Source: Gracilariopsis chorda (lineage: Eukaryota > Rhodophyta > Florideophyceae > Gracilariales > Gracilariaceae). From it: a stretch of 64,000 bases of DNA. The stretch's first letter is position 1. Each line of letters begins with the position of its first letter. The stretch is from assembly GCA_003194525.1 (NCBI GenBank), contig NBIV01000034.1, positions 186,001-250,000 of the forward strand, in the 5' to 3' direction. Under the pieces are notes generated by a model. The model saw only the letters and a list, made by a program, of their open reading frames with translations, searched no databases and had not been told where the DNA came from. Positions 54,131 to 64,000 of the stretch are shown in pieces. The position numbers and the translations under genes were made by a program.

Positions 54131-55032
54131 TTATTTGTACGTCAAGACCACGGCTCGGCTTTCACCAGTTTCGAATCGACGGGTAACTGTTGAAGAATGG
54201 GTACTCATTGTACATGAGCAAATAGAGATGGTGTTAGTGGGTTGAAACGGTTTGTTCTGTTTGGGACTGCAGCAAGGCTTACCGTTTGGATCATCTGAGA
54301 CGAATGAACGGGTGATCGTGTTGTACAGGAAAGAACTATGAGAGAAGACAGCAAATGTGGTCTCTGGGCGATCCTTTAAGGACAAGAAGAAGCGTTTACC
54401 TCGAGCGGCAAGCTCATCTTCGGTTTCCCGCTTAAGTGTCCAAAGAGGGTCGGGACCGTACTCGATATTAGAGAAATCGACAGTTGGGTACGTAGCTTCT
54501 ACGTGCTCTCTTGCAGACCGCTTATCACAGGGATGCACGCCGTTGCGCTCCCTAGTAAGCTCTTCGGCAATGACGGGAACTCTAAGGTTTGGGCATTTTG
54601 ACAATGCGATAGTAGCGGTTTGAAGAGTTCGTGATAGAGGCGATACAAACACAACTTCCGGTGGAGAAGCCGTTTGCAGAAGACGCGGACCTGCGGCTGT
54701 GGCTTGTCGACGGCCCCTCAGGGTGAGGTGCGCGTCAAAATGTTCGTCGTTGAGGTATGGGCATCCTGGCAACCCTCGGGTGCACATGCACAGACGCCCT
54801 TTCGGAAATGACATCGCAAACACTGTAGCAGGACGCTCATAGCAGTTAGATTACGTGAGATGCAAAGACTTGATTGTTGTGAGACTTAGTGAGAGTAGCG
54901 CTTACAATTGTGAGTTCCTTGCCCATGGCGGATGAGATGCACAACTTTCTGTGATGCGCCTTCCGTAAGTTGTGGCTGGGTTCCCTCGGGAACTAGCGCG
55001 CAGTGAATCTGAACTACTGCTTCAGAAGCCAT
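54131..55032 (-). CDS. Histidine phosphatase family protein (with intron)
   Basis: Exon 1 runs 55032-54906 and exon 2 from 54822 to 54131. The 83-nt intron is 54905-54823 (GTAAGC...CTAAC...ACAG, phase 1). The 272-aa product has the catalytic motif VVHLIRHGQGTHN in exon 1, then LTLRGRRQA, VFVSPLSRTLQTA (second basic pair region) and FAVFSHSSFL (second catalytic His). This is the phosphoglycerate-mutase-like group of plants and algae, whose substrates are mostly unknown. Without the intron the exon 2 frame lacks the RHG motif, which confirms the splice. The exon 1 ATG gives a 32-residue extension before the domain, with no clear targeting peptide. Confidence 0.85.
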
Positions 55033-56518
55033 GTTGATGGGCTTTGAGTAAATAACAACGGGTAGGCACTCTTCGTGGAGATAGTAAGTTCAGTATACCA
55101 CGGTGGCGTGATAGCAGGGTCAGGTTGGGAAAGAGTTTCGAGGTGCAAGTCGTCAAGTCCTCAAAAGTTATCGCCAGGTAAATCGCTTGGGAGCGGCCAG
55201 AAGACGGCAAATTTGGTTAAATTCAGCGCTGCGTGCAAAGCGGTACGGGTGCAAAGGGGAATGACTGGTTGGCCATCGTTGTTCTGTCGCATGCTCGTCA
55301 AACGTGCATAATCTGTGATCGACCTGCACCGGTGTGCTTTTGTTGCCAGCTCTGAAATACTCCAGTGAGGTTCGGTGGTAGATGAGAGCATCCGGATGAC
55401 GTACGCAACATCGTCGTCGATTATCTTAACCCTTGGTATCCAGTATCTTCGGTAAAGTTATAGCGATACCCTGTAGACGATTAATGCGTTTCTACGCTCA
55501 TCACTGTTTCGCGGAGGGGGTTACAATTGTCATTTCGCAAAGTCTAGCCGCGTCATATGACATTCATTGTTGTGGGTGTTAAACCAACTGTAGCAGCACT
55601 GTTGCACTTGTACAACTGTCGAAACTTTTACCGTTCCAACATCATGAACATGTACAGTTCAGTGCTAACTATCGCAATGTACAAGACATTGAGAGCATGC
55701 AGCATGCCGCATGCCCAATGGCACAGCATTTCTTGAGAAAAAAAAAACGGCGCACGTTGAAACAACTGATTTGAATCTACGACATGTCGACACGCTACTA
55801 GTTGTCTGTTCGCTCCTTCTTGTTCTCCCACCCTTGGCACAGGGTTAACCAAGGTTAGACTGCTAACCTTTGTATACTCGAAATGCAGAAGGCTACTTCT
55901 AAACGATTCATCCCTAGACAAGAGAGTGACCAGGGTTGCAATAGATAACTCTGCGCAGCCTTCCTTTGCTCTGTAGAGTCTCGCTTTTTGCGTGCCGCGC
56001 ATATCCTGCTGTTGCTACCGAAAGGTATTGCTTGGTACACGGATATTACAGCACAATCGTTTTCGACGCTTGTCTGCTTCCTCCTTGTCTCGTTTCTTCG
56101 TTATTCCCGTTGTCATTTTCATCTGGAATCCAGCTTAGAACTCCCCATGGGCACCTAGAAAAGACTTCGCATCTATGATGATAGGAAGGCTGGAAACGTT
56201 CACTTATGTCATGTCGTTCTCCAGAAGACGCTGCATGGTTGATGAACGGCCAAAACGCATCCTTCCTTCAGATTTAGGCTTTGTAAACTTCAACACTGTG
56301 AACAAAAGGAGGAAGGGTCTTCGTGTGATAACAATGTTGTTCTCACAAAGGCCTTATTTTCTATTTTCGGTGCACTGCTCGGCTCACTTGTTCGTTCAAG
56401 CACTAGATCGTCTATCCTGACACGGAGGCCGTTGAGTGCATCCACTCTTACTAAATACAAAACACTTAGCTGCAGGGTAGTGCAGCTTTAGGAATTCCCC
56501 ACCCTTGTAGTCGTCGAC
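55033..56518. other. Intergenic with an unrecognised coding-like remnant
   Basis: On the minus strand about 55,440-55,035 reads as one protein-like frame interrupted by TGA near 55163 (…PSDLPGDNF*GLDDLHLE…, then QPDPAITPPWYTELTI). It has no clear start and matches no family I know; a decayed gene fragment is likely. The rest to 56518 has only short frames. Confidence 0.35.
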
Positions 56519-57880
56519 TTAGCTATCGATCACAGGCTTAATCCCTGGCGTATCTTCGTGCTTGAACTTCTTTTCACCGTTTGCGTAGGGAGCTACAATA
56601 TGTCCGTTCCCTTTCAGCATGTACTTGTATATCAGCAACCCTTCCAAACCAACTGGGCCCCTAGCATGCGTTCTGTGGGTGCTCACCCCGACTTCCGCAC
56701 CAAAACCGTATCGGAATCCATCAGCGAATCTTGTTGAAGCATTATGATAAACACCTGCGGAATCTACCATAGCCATAAACATTTGAGCAGAGGACTCGTC
56801 TTCCGTAACTATGCAATCGGTATGCCCACTTCCATGTTCATTGATATGAGTCACTGCGCTGGACAAAGAGTCCACAACTTTTACCGCCATCCTCAGCTCC
56901 AGAAATTCCGTCCTGTAGTCTCCTGGAGATGAGGCCTCGACGTGTAAACCCGGAACAGCATCTAATATTGGTTTTGAGGCGTCATCCGCGAGAACTTGCA
57001 CATTTGCTTCTTTTAGTCCCTTCCCGACGACTGGAAGCACGGTCTCTAGGGCATTCTTGTGAATCAGCAACGTCTCCGCAGCATTGCACACAGCTGGATA
57101 CTGCGCCTTGGCATCAACAACAATATCCTTGGCCTTTAAAGGATCAGCTTTTGCGTCAACGTATATTGAACATATACCATCCGCATGACCCATTACAGGG
57201 ATCTTTGTGTTGTCGCTGATATACCTCACAAGGCTATTCGAACCGCGGGGAATGATAAGATCAATGTATTTTGTCTGATCTAACAACTCTCGGACTTCTT
57301 CGCGTGTTGCGACTAGTTGAACAGCATCCTCTGGTACATTAGCTGATCTCAGGGCACTCCGAATTGTCTCAACAAGTATAGCGTTACTCTTTTCAGCTTC
57401 CTTCCCACCCTTCAGAATGACAGCATTAGCGCTCTTGATTGACAAGGAGGCTATTTGTACAGCTGCTTCAGGGCGGGACTCGAAAATGATACAAATAACT
57501 CCAATTGGACATGCTACCCGGAAAAGTTGTAGCCCGTCATCGAGTTTCCGAGAAAGAGAGCATGCTCCAACAGGATCCGGCAAAGAGGCGACGGATTTAA
57601 CTCCATCAAGCATGGCATCAAACTTCTTTCCCGCGAGATCAAGGCGTTTAACTAGAGCGGACGAAAGCGAACCCTTCTCCATGAGCTCCCTAGCTGCTTT
57701 CTTATCGGCCTCATTCGCAGCCACAATCGCATCTTTGGCCCCTAAGAGAGAGTTGTGTACAGCTTCGAGAGCAGCATTGCGCTCATCCGTACTTGCTGAA
57801 AGCATTGCTCGAGATGCATCTCGAGCTCTTTGCGCGACGGCCTCTATCGCGGAGATCTTAGATGATTCAGACCCGTTCAT
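56519..57880 (-). CDS. proA: Glutamate-5-semialdehyde dehydrogenase
   Basis: ProA reduces gamma-glutamyl phosphate with NADPH to glutamate semialdehyde, the second step of proline synthesis. The 453-aa protein from ATG 57880 (bacterial ProA about 417) has VACPIGVICIIFESRPEAAV (nucleotide site), SANAVILKGGKEAEKSN, IDLIIPRGSNSLVRYI, PVMGHADGICSIYVD, the catalytic Cys in AQYPAVCNAAETLL, and HTDCIV, THRTHARGPVGLEGL at the end. It is a stand-alone enzyme, not fused to glutamate kinase as in plant and animal P5CS. An N-terminal extension of about 15 residues lacks the character of a transit peptide, so cytosolic action is likely. Intact. Confidence 0.95.
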   Translation of the reverse strand: MNGSESSKISAIEAVAQRARDASRAMLSASTDERNAALEAVHNSLLGAKDAIVAANEADKKAARELMEKGSLSSALVKRLDLAGKKFDAMLDGVKSVASLPDPVGACSLSRKLDDGLQLFRVACPIGVICIIFESRPEAAVQIASLSIKSANAVILKGGKEAEKSNAILVETIRSALRSANVPEDAVQLVATREEVRELLDQTKYIDLIIPRGSNSLVRYISDNTKIPVMGHADGICSIYVDAKADPLKAKDIVVDAKAQYPAVCNAAETLLIHKNALETVLPVVGKGLKEANVQVLADDASKPILDAVPGLHVEASSPGDYRTEFLELRMAVKVVDSLSSAVTHINEHGSGHTDCIVTEDESSAQMFMAMVDSAGVYHNASTRFADGFRYGFGAEVGVSTHRTHARGPVGLEGLLIYKYMLKGNGHIVAPYANGEKKFKHEDTPGIKPVIDS

Positions 57881-58886
57881 GTTGTGATATGGACTTCCTT
57901 GTTTCCGTTGCAAAGCATTTACGGGTGCGGCTTACTGGCAATTGTTTCCTCGCTTGTCGCAAGGCAGAGCAAGACCAAACGAATCTTTCGTTATACCCAA
58001 TCCGGAGCAGTTCACGCTGCTTATCACTGTTCCGAATAAGCGCAGAGAACGCTGGTCACGAATGCGAAGATCGGATAGGCTTATAGGCTTTGAGGGAGAG
58101 ATCGTCGCGGATAGAAATGACAAACTCGATTTCGGGCCCGGAGTCGTGATTTCGCTTGCGGCTTGGGAACGAAATTTCGGGAGGTGCGACAGAGATGCAC
58201 TGTATGTATTTACAAGGCGTGAATGGTACTGTGCCCTGCATAACCCTTAGTGTGCAGGGCTGGGCTCATGCGGCTACCTCTTGTGTGCCATCTTAAGAAC
58301 GGGCCTTGAAACACAATTAAGCAGTTGTAGCAAGGAAAAAAGCACAGGCAATGTTTACTATGAAAGTAGTGTGTCTTTGGGACGATGTAGGCGATCTAGA
58401 AGTAAGCTTGGAACTCGTTTCCCAATTAAATCGTATGTTGCGGAATGGTCGCGTCACACTTGGCATTCCCATAGAACATGTACCGAAGATATCCATGAGA
58501 GGTTACGACGCGCCACGTCTTGCAGAATCGTGCTTGCGAAAGCTGCGCGAACACATGGTAGTTCGATGACAGCATATGAAAAACGATCATCACGTGTGTG
58601 CGGTCTGCAAAATTGGTCGCCAGCCAGAGATGGATTGCTTTCATGAGAGTAGCATTGAGATGGCGGCGGGCAGTTTCGTTTTCAGAGTGTTGAAGTTAGC
58701 GACTAGCTCATTTCGATGACGGAGAGCAAAAGCAGGCGGGTTATCGTTGAACACCCATTGCGATCAGGAACTGAGACCAGTACGATACGATAGTCGCACG
58801 CAGCATGGGGGTGATGGACGATGGGTATATCCAAAAAGAGCGCGAAAGCTGAACAAGAGGCAGGCTCGGCGGAATATGAAGAAAAG
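57881..58886. other. Intergenic with weak coding-like fragment
   Basis: A plus-strand frame from ATG 58351 (72 codons to TGA 58567-58569) looks protein-like, and continues past the stop as HVCAVCKIG...DCFHESSIEM. A CxxC pair is the only motif. It is too short to name and could be a decayed gene. Confidence 0.35.
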
Positions 58887-59777
58887 TCATTTGTAAAACC
58901 CTGAGAAAAAGTCAAAGATACCGGACTGTCTCTGCGGCGTTCGTATAACAGTAGGCTCACTAACAGTAGCAGGTTCTCTTCTGAGCATAGTAGACGGGGT
59001 TTTGAGCGAGTTGATAGGAGTAGCCGAAGGCGGAGGGGCAGGCGTTCCAAACGGAGCAGAAGTAGCTACCGAGGGTGAGGCAATAAGCATTCCCTTTTCA
59101 ATCTGTTCATCTGCCAATTTAGCGACGTTCGGTTCTGTACAGGGCATCGCTCCGACCATTGTCTCAGTGCCGGCCAGAATTCTCCACGGCCTTTGCAGGG
59201 CGACTTGCGCTTGAAGAGGGGTGCGATATAGAATGTGTACCCAGTTTCCCTTTCCTGGCATTGTTCGTACGATTTCTCCATGACGACGAAATTCACGTAA
59301 CGCCTGCGCTTCCATGGCTGGACCGAAACCGAATACAGTGATCCAGCGGTCTTGAGGGCCGAGCGTTGGGGTTCGAGCGGAGAGTGAGTTGGGGGTTAAG
59401 GAAGTTGCGGGCGAAGCGGACGGGGATCGCAAGACGCGAACGCTAGGGGGACCGGTGTCGAGCAGCGATTTATTAGGGGGAACGTGTGGGGTGCGCGGTT
59501 TTGTGGATGGCATGAAGGTACGCGAGGCTGTGGAATGATCGTCGGGTCTGTCGGGGCGGAGACGGTCGTTGAAGGTAAGCGGAGTGCGGCGGGCGAATAG
59601 TTGCGGCGCTTCTGGACGGGTGGAGAGACGGCGTTGTGGGGTGTACTTGGCGGGCGTTTGGAAGAGATGAGAGGAGGGTTGGTCGAGCGCGGGCGTGGCG
59701 GAGGAGGAGAGCAGATAGTTCGGCAGACGTTCCGTGGTGTGATCGTCGTCGCGCGCGTTGGACGGAGACGGAAACAT
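58887..59777 (-). CDS. Nucleoporin NUP35/NUP53-like
   Basis: NUP35 anchors the inner ring of the nuclear pore to the membrane and to NUP93, NUP155 and NDC1. The 296-aa protein from ATG 59777 has a disordered N terminus of about 140 residues rich in Ser, Pro and Thr, then the MPPN (RRM-like) domain: DRWITVFGFGPAMEAQALREF, GNWVHILYRTPLQAQVAL and PWRILAGTETMVGAMPC. A proline-rich linker and a C-terminal amphipathic helix, GIFDFFSGFYK, follow; in the family that helix binds membrane. Length fits (human 326 aa). FG repeats are nearly absent. Intact, with 604 bp of upstream sequence before AtpC. Confidence 0.85.
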   Translation of the reverse strand: MFPSPSNARDDDHTTERLPNYLLSSSATPALDQPSSHLFQTPAKYTPQRRLSTRPEAPQLFARRTPLTFNDRLRPDRPDDHSTASRTFMPSTKPRTPHVPPNKSLLDTGPPSVRVLRSPSASPATSLTPNSLSARTPTLGPQDRWITVFGFGPAMEAQALREFRRHGEIVRTMPGKGNWVHILYRTPLQAQVALQRPWRILAGTETMVGAMPCTEPNVAKLADEQIEKGMLIASPSVATSAPFGTPAPPPSATPINSLKTPSTMLRREPATVSEPTVIRTPQRQSGIFDFFSGFYK

Positions 59778-60381
59778 GGTGGTTACGGGGACGCGACTCT
59801 TGCGCGGGTGAAGCAGATCGTGCGTGGGACGGGGGCGTCGGAGGTGGTGAGGGTGGGGTGTTGGTGTGTGAGGAGGGGAGTCGATGTGGTTTTTGAAGGC
59901 GGCGCGATTATTCCTTTTTTGAACTTTCGAAGCTGAAGCCTTTGAATAGCCCTGCGGAGCTCTTCTTCCTTTTCAACGCAAATTGGTTGCCCCTGCTCTT
60001 TAGTCGTTGTCGTGCCGAAACTCGTAGAACGCCTTCTCTTCTGTCCCGCGCTAGCAACAGTACCCACTGCTGGGTAACAGTCTTACTACCCAGTGGCACC
60101 CCCTTGCGTGCAATAACGTAAACTACATGTCCAACATGGCGATTCTGATCAAGAAGTTGACGTCAACTGTACGTACCCTTCGATAGAACAGGACCAACGC
60201 TCTCCGCGCTATCCACCGTCTCACGTCCCGCAAAAGCCGAACCAGACAACAGCAACAACTCAAACAACAAAGAACTTAATAATCTTTAGTGACGTTACCA
60301 GCCATCAACAGCCCAAAACTCCACGCACTCACACACTCACACTCACACTCACACACACACACAGAAAAGGGCAAAAAGCGC
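59778..60381. other. Intergenic with CA/CT microsatellite
   Basis: A CACACT/CA-type microsatellite lies at about 60323-60362, just 3' of the AtpC stop codon. A minus-strand frame at 60067-59783 lacks an ATG and is not counted as a gene. Confidence 0.55.
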
Positions 60382-61440
60382 CTAACTAGTTCCCATAGCT
60401 CCGGCAACAATCTCAGAAATTTCCTGAGTAATAGCCGCCTGTCTTCCGCGATTATACGTAAGGCTCAGATCCTTGCTAAGCTCCTTCGCATTATCCGACG
60501 CACTCGACATAGCCGACATACGAGCCGCAAGTTCGGACGCCACCGATTCCTGCAACGTACGCAAAATCTGCCCGTTAAAATACAGCGGTAGAATGGCGTT
60601 GAGAATCTGCAAAGGGTCCTGTTCGAAGATCATGTCCGTTGGGAAAGCAGGCGCTTCTTCATTCAGAATCGTTTCAACTTTGACGCCTAGCTTGCCGTCC
60701 TCCGTGGTCAGCTGGAAGATCTCGTCTTCGTCCGATTCTATGCCCTGCGGAGAAAGCGGCAACATGGTTCGTACGGATGCTTCAGATGCGATGAGCGATA
60801 CGAAACGAGTGTACACAAGCTCCACACGATCCACGTCGCCGGCGAGATACTCCGCTAGTAATTCGTCAGAAATGGACGTAGCCTGTTCAGCAGTAGGCGC
60901 CTGCGTGCACACAAAGTGGCGACGAATAGGTAGATCGCGATTCTTGAAGTACACCTGACCCTTGTTACCAATAGTAACCAACTCCACCTCAATTCCATTC
61001 TTCTTCAATTCAGCCGCTCTAGCTTGGGCCTTCTTGATAACATACGAGTTGTATCCGCCACACAACCCACGATCACCGGTGATGAGAACGAGCAGTACTT
61101 TGTTAGCCTCGCGTTGGGCGAGGAGTGGCAGGTCTTTATAATCGGTATTGAGGCGTTTGATGAGGTTTCCCAACACCTGTTGCAGCGTTTCGGAGAAGGG
61201 ACGAGTGCGGAGCACGGCGTCCTGGGCGCGTCGCACTTTCGCGGCGGCGACTAGGCGCATGGCATCTGTGATTTTTTGAGTGTTCTTTACGGAGGAGATG
61301 CGGTCACGAATTTCGCGTAGTTGACCGGCGCCCATGCGAAGCGGGGCGCGACGCGGCGAGACGGGCGGCGCCGCGACGGCGGCTCTGGTGGGGAACAGAG
61401 CGGCGCCGGTGAAGGACGATACGAATCCGAGCGCGTTCAT
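60382..61440 (-). CDS. atpC: Chloroplast ATP synthase gamma subunit
   Basis: The gamma subunit is the rotor shaft of plastid F1Fo ATP synthase. From ATG 61440 a transit peptide of about 35 residues (MNALGFVSSFTGAALFPTR) precedes the conserved start LREIRDRISSVKNTQKITDA MR. Later landmarks: LVLITGDRGLCGGYNS, FVSLIASEASVRTMLPLSP, FEQDPLQILNAILPLYFNGQ and the C-terminal ALQESVASELAARMSAMSSA-type helix ending EISEIVAGAMGTS. Between LLPLSPQG and EDEIFQLT the green-lineage insert CDINGKC is missing, as in cyanobacteria and red algae. The frame is open to 61650 but the ATG at 61440 is preferred. Intact, 352 aa. Confidence 0.95.
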   Translation of the reverse strand: MNALGFVSSFTGAALFPTRAAVAAPPVSPRRAPLRMGAGQLREIRDRISSVKNTQKITDAMRLVAAAKVRRAQDAVLRTRPFSETLQQVLGNLIKRLNTDYKDLPLLAQREANKVLLVLITGDRGLCGGYNSYVIKKAQARAAELKKNGIEVELVTIGNKGQVYFKNRDLPIRRHFVCTQAPTAEQATSISDELLAEYLAGDVDRVELVYTRFVSLIASEASVRTMLPLSPQGIESDEDEIFQLTTEDGKLGVKVETILNEEAPAFPTDMIFEQDPLQILNAILPLYFNGQILRTLQESVASELAARMSAMSSASDNAKELSKDLSLTYNRGRQAAITQEISEIVAGAMGTS

Positions 61441-61758
61441 TTCGGGGACGTGCTTGCGGGGGGGAGTTGGGGAGTGAAGAGAATGGCGCGATCTGGATGG
61501 ATGGATGGAGGAATGGACAGGTGGGTGGCGACGTCGGGAATTGGGCGGGGGAGAGCGGATAGGGCGCAAGTCGACGTTGAGGTGGGGGGGCTGAAGAGTG
61601 AGCGCATGAATGGACGGTAGTCTACAGCGCGTTGTTGTGCGCGCCGTCATTGGCGCTTCGAGTGCACTGCTTCACGCGAGATGCGACGCAGAGCGCGAGC
61701 TCACCGAACGTTAGCATGAACGCCGTACACGTCGCCATGCATCCACCTACACCACGAC
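61441..61758. promoter_or_regulatory. Short spacer, AtpC promoter side
   Basis: 318 bp between the AtpC start and the stop of the phosphatase gene, so it holds the AtpC promoter and the neighbour's 3' end. Very GC-rich with G/GGA-type repeats (GGATGGATGGATGGAGG). No motif recognised. Confidence 0.35.
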
Positions 61759-62669
61759 TCACAACACGTTACCCAGCAACGCGCCCGCGAGAGCCGGTGT
61801 GTATGCCAAAACACTGCCGCCCGTAAGCTCAAAATCTGAGTGGTTGTCAAAGTCGCCGCTGAGCACTGTTCCGCCCGCGCGACGAACGATGAGCACGCCG
61901 GCTGCCAGGTCCCATGGATGCGGGCCTCTTTCGTACGAAACGTCTAAACGTCCGCATGCTAGATACGCTAGGTTTAAGGCGCATGAGCCCATCATTCGGA
62001 CGCACTGCACTTGGTTGTTGAGCATGCGATTTAAGTTGGTTAGTATCCAGTTGATTTTGGCCTCGCTTCGATCGGAACCTCCTTCTGTTGATATGCACGC
62101 TGAACTCAGGTCGTGAACGTCTGATACGTGAATGGGCTGTCCGTTCAGTTTGGAGCTTGATGTGTGTGTGGCTTCGAATAGTTCGTTTAGAATTGGGTTG
62201 TAGATCACTCCTATGATATATTCCCTGTTCACTGTGAATCCAATACTAACAGCGCACATAGGAATTCGATGCACAACTGCAGTCAATACAAAGGTGAGAA
62301 GCGCGTCAGTAAACAAACCCCTCCCCACCCCCCAGATGCACAAGAAAGAAAATAAGGAAACGTACAGTTCGCAGTGCCATCTATCGGGTCAACGATCCAA
62401 GTAGGTTGTTCCGTCCACACCGTTTGCGACGCACTTTCCTCTCCGATCACTTTGTGAGCGGGGAACCGCTCGCGAATGCGGGCGAGGATGTATGCTTCCA
62501 CGGCGTGATCGGTTTCAGTGACGGGGTCGGTTGCTGACTTTCGTCCGTAGTTGTTGACGCGCGGTTGTTCGAATGCCTTGCGGATCATTCTGCCGGCTTC
62601 AAGTGCCACGTCTTTTGCGAAGGATAGGTACTGTTCGGTTGCTTGCGCACTTGGTTGTGAGTTTGTCAT
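61759..62669 (-). CDS. Inositol monophosphatase family protein (with intron)
   Basis: Exon 1 runs 62669-62366, exon 2 from 62276 to 61759; the 89-nt intron (62365-62277, GTACGT...TTGACTGCAG) is phase 1. The splice rejoins the metal-binding motif DPIDGTAN|FVH. The 273-aa product also has DPVTETDHAVE, VIGEESA, RMMGSCALNLAYLACGR and the second motif GPHPWDLAAGVLIVRRAGG. This family removes phosphate from inositol-1-phosphate or related sugars and histidinol phosphate. Residues cannot separate these uses here. The product lacks an obvious plastid transit peptide, so a cytosolic inositol role is likely. Intact. Confidence 0.9.
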
Positions 62670-62946
62670 CTTTGCTGTTGTTGTGGTTGTTGCTTTGACT
62701 GGCTTGGGCGATGCTTTCTCTCTTCGTAGCGCTTTGTCCGGATCGAAGGAAAAAGGTTGTGCCAGGGGTGCTGCGGTGGTTTATTAACACCGCTACGTCA
62801 CAACGAAGGGCAGCGAATCATTTGAATCATTTCATGCACCAGCCCGGACTGAATAAAGGTCGTGTAAAATGTGTAAACTCTGTGCCAATCACAGTACAGA
62901 GTTCACACTGGCACAGCGAGCGAAGTGGCCGAGAGGCCCGCCTCTA

Positions 62947-63316
62947 GTGTCTATCGGACCGCTGACCTCATATGAGGTCAAAACAATCAACTTTACGTTT
63001 AATTTTAGTTATTTTGATCGGATTTTTTTGCCTTTTGTAGTCTGTATTAGTTATGCAACATGTTTTTGTATAGCAAAAATTCTAAGCTTCTGTTGTTTAT
63101 GCTAGGTAAAAAGCCGAAACATAAGACAACCAGATGGTTTGATAGAGATGAGCTTGTAAAATATGACTAATTTACTACAGAGCTTCAAAAAACCGGCTTT
63201 TTTGATATCAAAAACGTACTTTTGATTCAAAAACACCGTTTTTGACGCGTGTATGAAAGGTTCAAAACCTTCAAAAAATAATCATTTGGCTACATTACAT
63301 CCGGGCGGATAGACAC
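62947..63316 (+). mobile_element. MITE copy 1, mariner-like
   Basis: A 370-bp unit begins GTGTCTATCGGACCGC and ends GCGGATAGACAC. The termini are inverted repeats of at least 9 bp, flanked by TA on both sides (62945-62946 and 63317-63318), as in Tc1/mariner elements. It holds the perfect palindrome GACCTCATATGAGGTC near the left end. No transposase is encoded. Confidence 0.7.
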
Positions 63317-63318
63317 TA

Positions 63319-63686
63319 GTGTCTATCGGACCGCTGACCTCATATGAGGTCAAAACAATCAACTTTACGTTTAATTTTAGTTATTTTGATCGGATTTTTT
63401 CGAATTTTATAGTCCGTATAAGTTATGCAACCTGTTTTTGTATAGCAAAAATTCTAAGCCTCTGTTGTGTATGCTCGGTGAGAAGCAGAAACATAAGAAA
63501 ACCAGATGGTTTATCAGAGATGTCCTTCAAAAAGGTCGAATTTACTACAGAGCTTTAGAAAACAGCCATTTTTGATATCAAAAACGTACTTTTGATTCAA
63601 AAACACCGTTTCTGACGCGGGTATGAAAGGTTCAAAAACTTCAAAAAATTATCATTTGGCAACATTACATCCGAGCGGATAGACAC
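63319..63686 (+). mobile_element. MITE copy 2, head to tail with copy 1
   Basis: A 368-bp copy of the preceding unit, roughly 90 percent identical by eye. It starts directly after the shared TA (63317-63318) and is followed by TA at 63687-63688. The joint forms the 20-bp perfect palindrome GATAGACACTAGTGTCTATC. Confidence 0.7.
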
Positions 63687-64000
63687 TAGACCCTCTCGGA
63701 GCAAGTTGTTATGCCATCCAATTAGAGCCAAGAGTTTACCCCGCCACGGTGTGTATGTAAAGGCGTATCCAATCACTGCATGAAAAGTCAGCCCATTGTC
63801 GTCAGCAGCAAATCAGATGTTATCCGTTCCTTTTTGTCCGCCGTCCCCTCAGCACCCCACCGTTGATGCTGATGGAAATTTTCACAACCTCACTATGCAT
63901 GCGAAATTCTGGTGAAATCTTGCCGGTCTGCGTGCACTCCTCCTCCGCTCGCATTACATTCTCTCATTCTTTCAAGAAATCACTGTCGTGAAGAAGTTTT
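63687..64000. other. Terminal stretch, nothing seen
   Basis: No open frame of note and no recognised motif in the last 314 bp. Confidence 0.4.

Noticed and set aside
59783..60067. 94-codon minus-strand frame next to NUP35
   Set aside because: It has no ATG, only GTG, with stops directly upstream; probably spacer.
62925..62945. AGTGGCCGAGAGGCC resembles the A box of a Ser or Leu tRNA
   Set aside because: No B box or acceptor partner follows; the MITE begins at 62945 and the sequence after it does not complete a tRNA.

Overview
This window comes from the nuclear genome of a photosynthetic eukaryote, most likely a red alga (inference). Three nuclear genes make plastid proteins: a sigma-70 factor, the MEP-pathway enzyme IspD, and ATP synthase gamma. 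The gamma subunit lacks the cysteine-bearing redox insert of green plants. Most intact genes are intronless. Only two clear spliceosomal introns were found (83 and 89 nt, both phase 1), in the histidine phosphatase and inositol monophosphatase genes. Intact genes sit in tight islands separated by transposon-rich stretches full of broken genes.

Layout. 0-3 kb: Gag end of a decayed LTR retrotransposon on the minus strand. 3-7.2 kb: a hAT transposon split by a 2.6-kb PIF/Harbinger element with TTA target duplications. 7.2-11 kb: a broken NB-ARC/WD40 gene, into which the hAT seems to have inserted. 13.7-16.9 kb: a broken gene for a membrane protein with Sel1-like repeats. 17.7-27.2 kb: a living island with IspD, a RAB3GAP2-like protein and a divergent 1,462-aa coiled-coil protein. 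28.2-36.7 kb: an 8.57-kb Harbinger-type element with inverted termini and target duplications. It has an intact Myb/SANT-like gene at one end and a transposase at the other. Between them lie about 6 kb of host-type gene remnants (PPR, Tul1/FLY1-like E3 ligase, ASPM-like CH domains) and one open unknown ORF.

37.8-54 kb: a second living region with a dynamitin-like protein, a LON-domain protein, a cysteine-rich secreted protein, an RGG-rich protein, DPH5 and UPF3 (divergent pair), and plastid sigma factor and TTI1 (divergent pair; TTI1 carries a one-base frameshift in a C run). 54-62.7 kb: histidine phosphatase, ProA, NUP35, AtpC and an inositol monophosphatase-family protein, all on the minus strand. 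62.9-63.7 kb: two head-to-tail 370-bp mariner-like MITEs sharing a central TA.

No operons exist here. Genes act in separate housekeeping roles: plastid transcription, isoprenoid synthesis and ATP synthesis, nonsense-mediated decay, diphthamide formation, nuclear pore, PIKK assembly, Rab regulation and proline synthesis. The most unusual part is the transposon biology: nested insertions, inactive transposases, and an element that appears to carry captured gene fragments.
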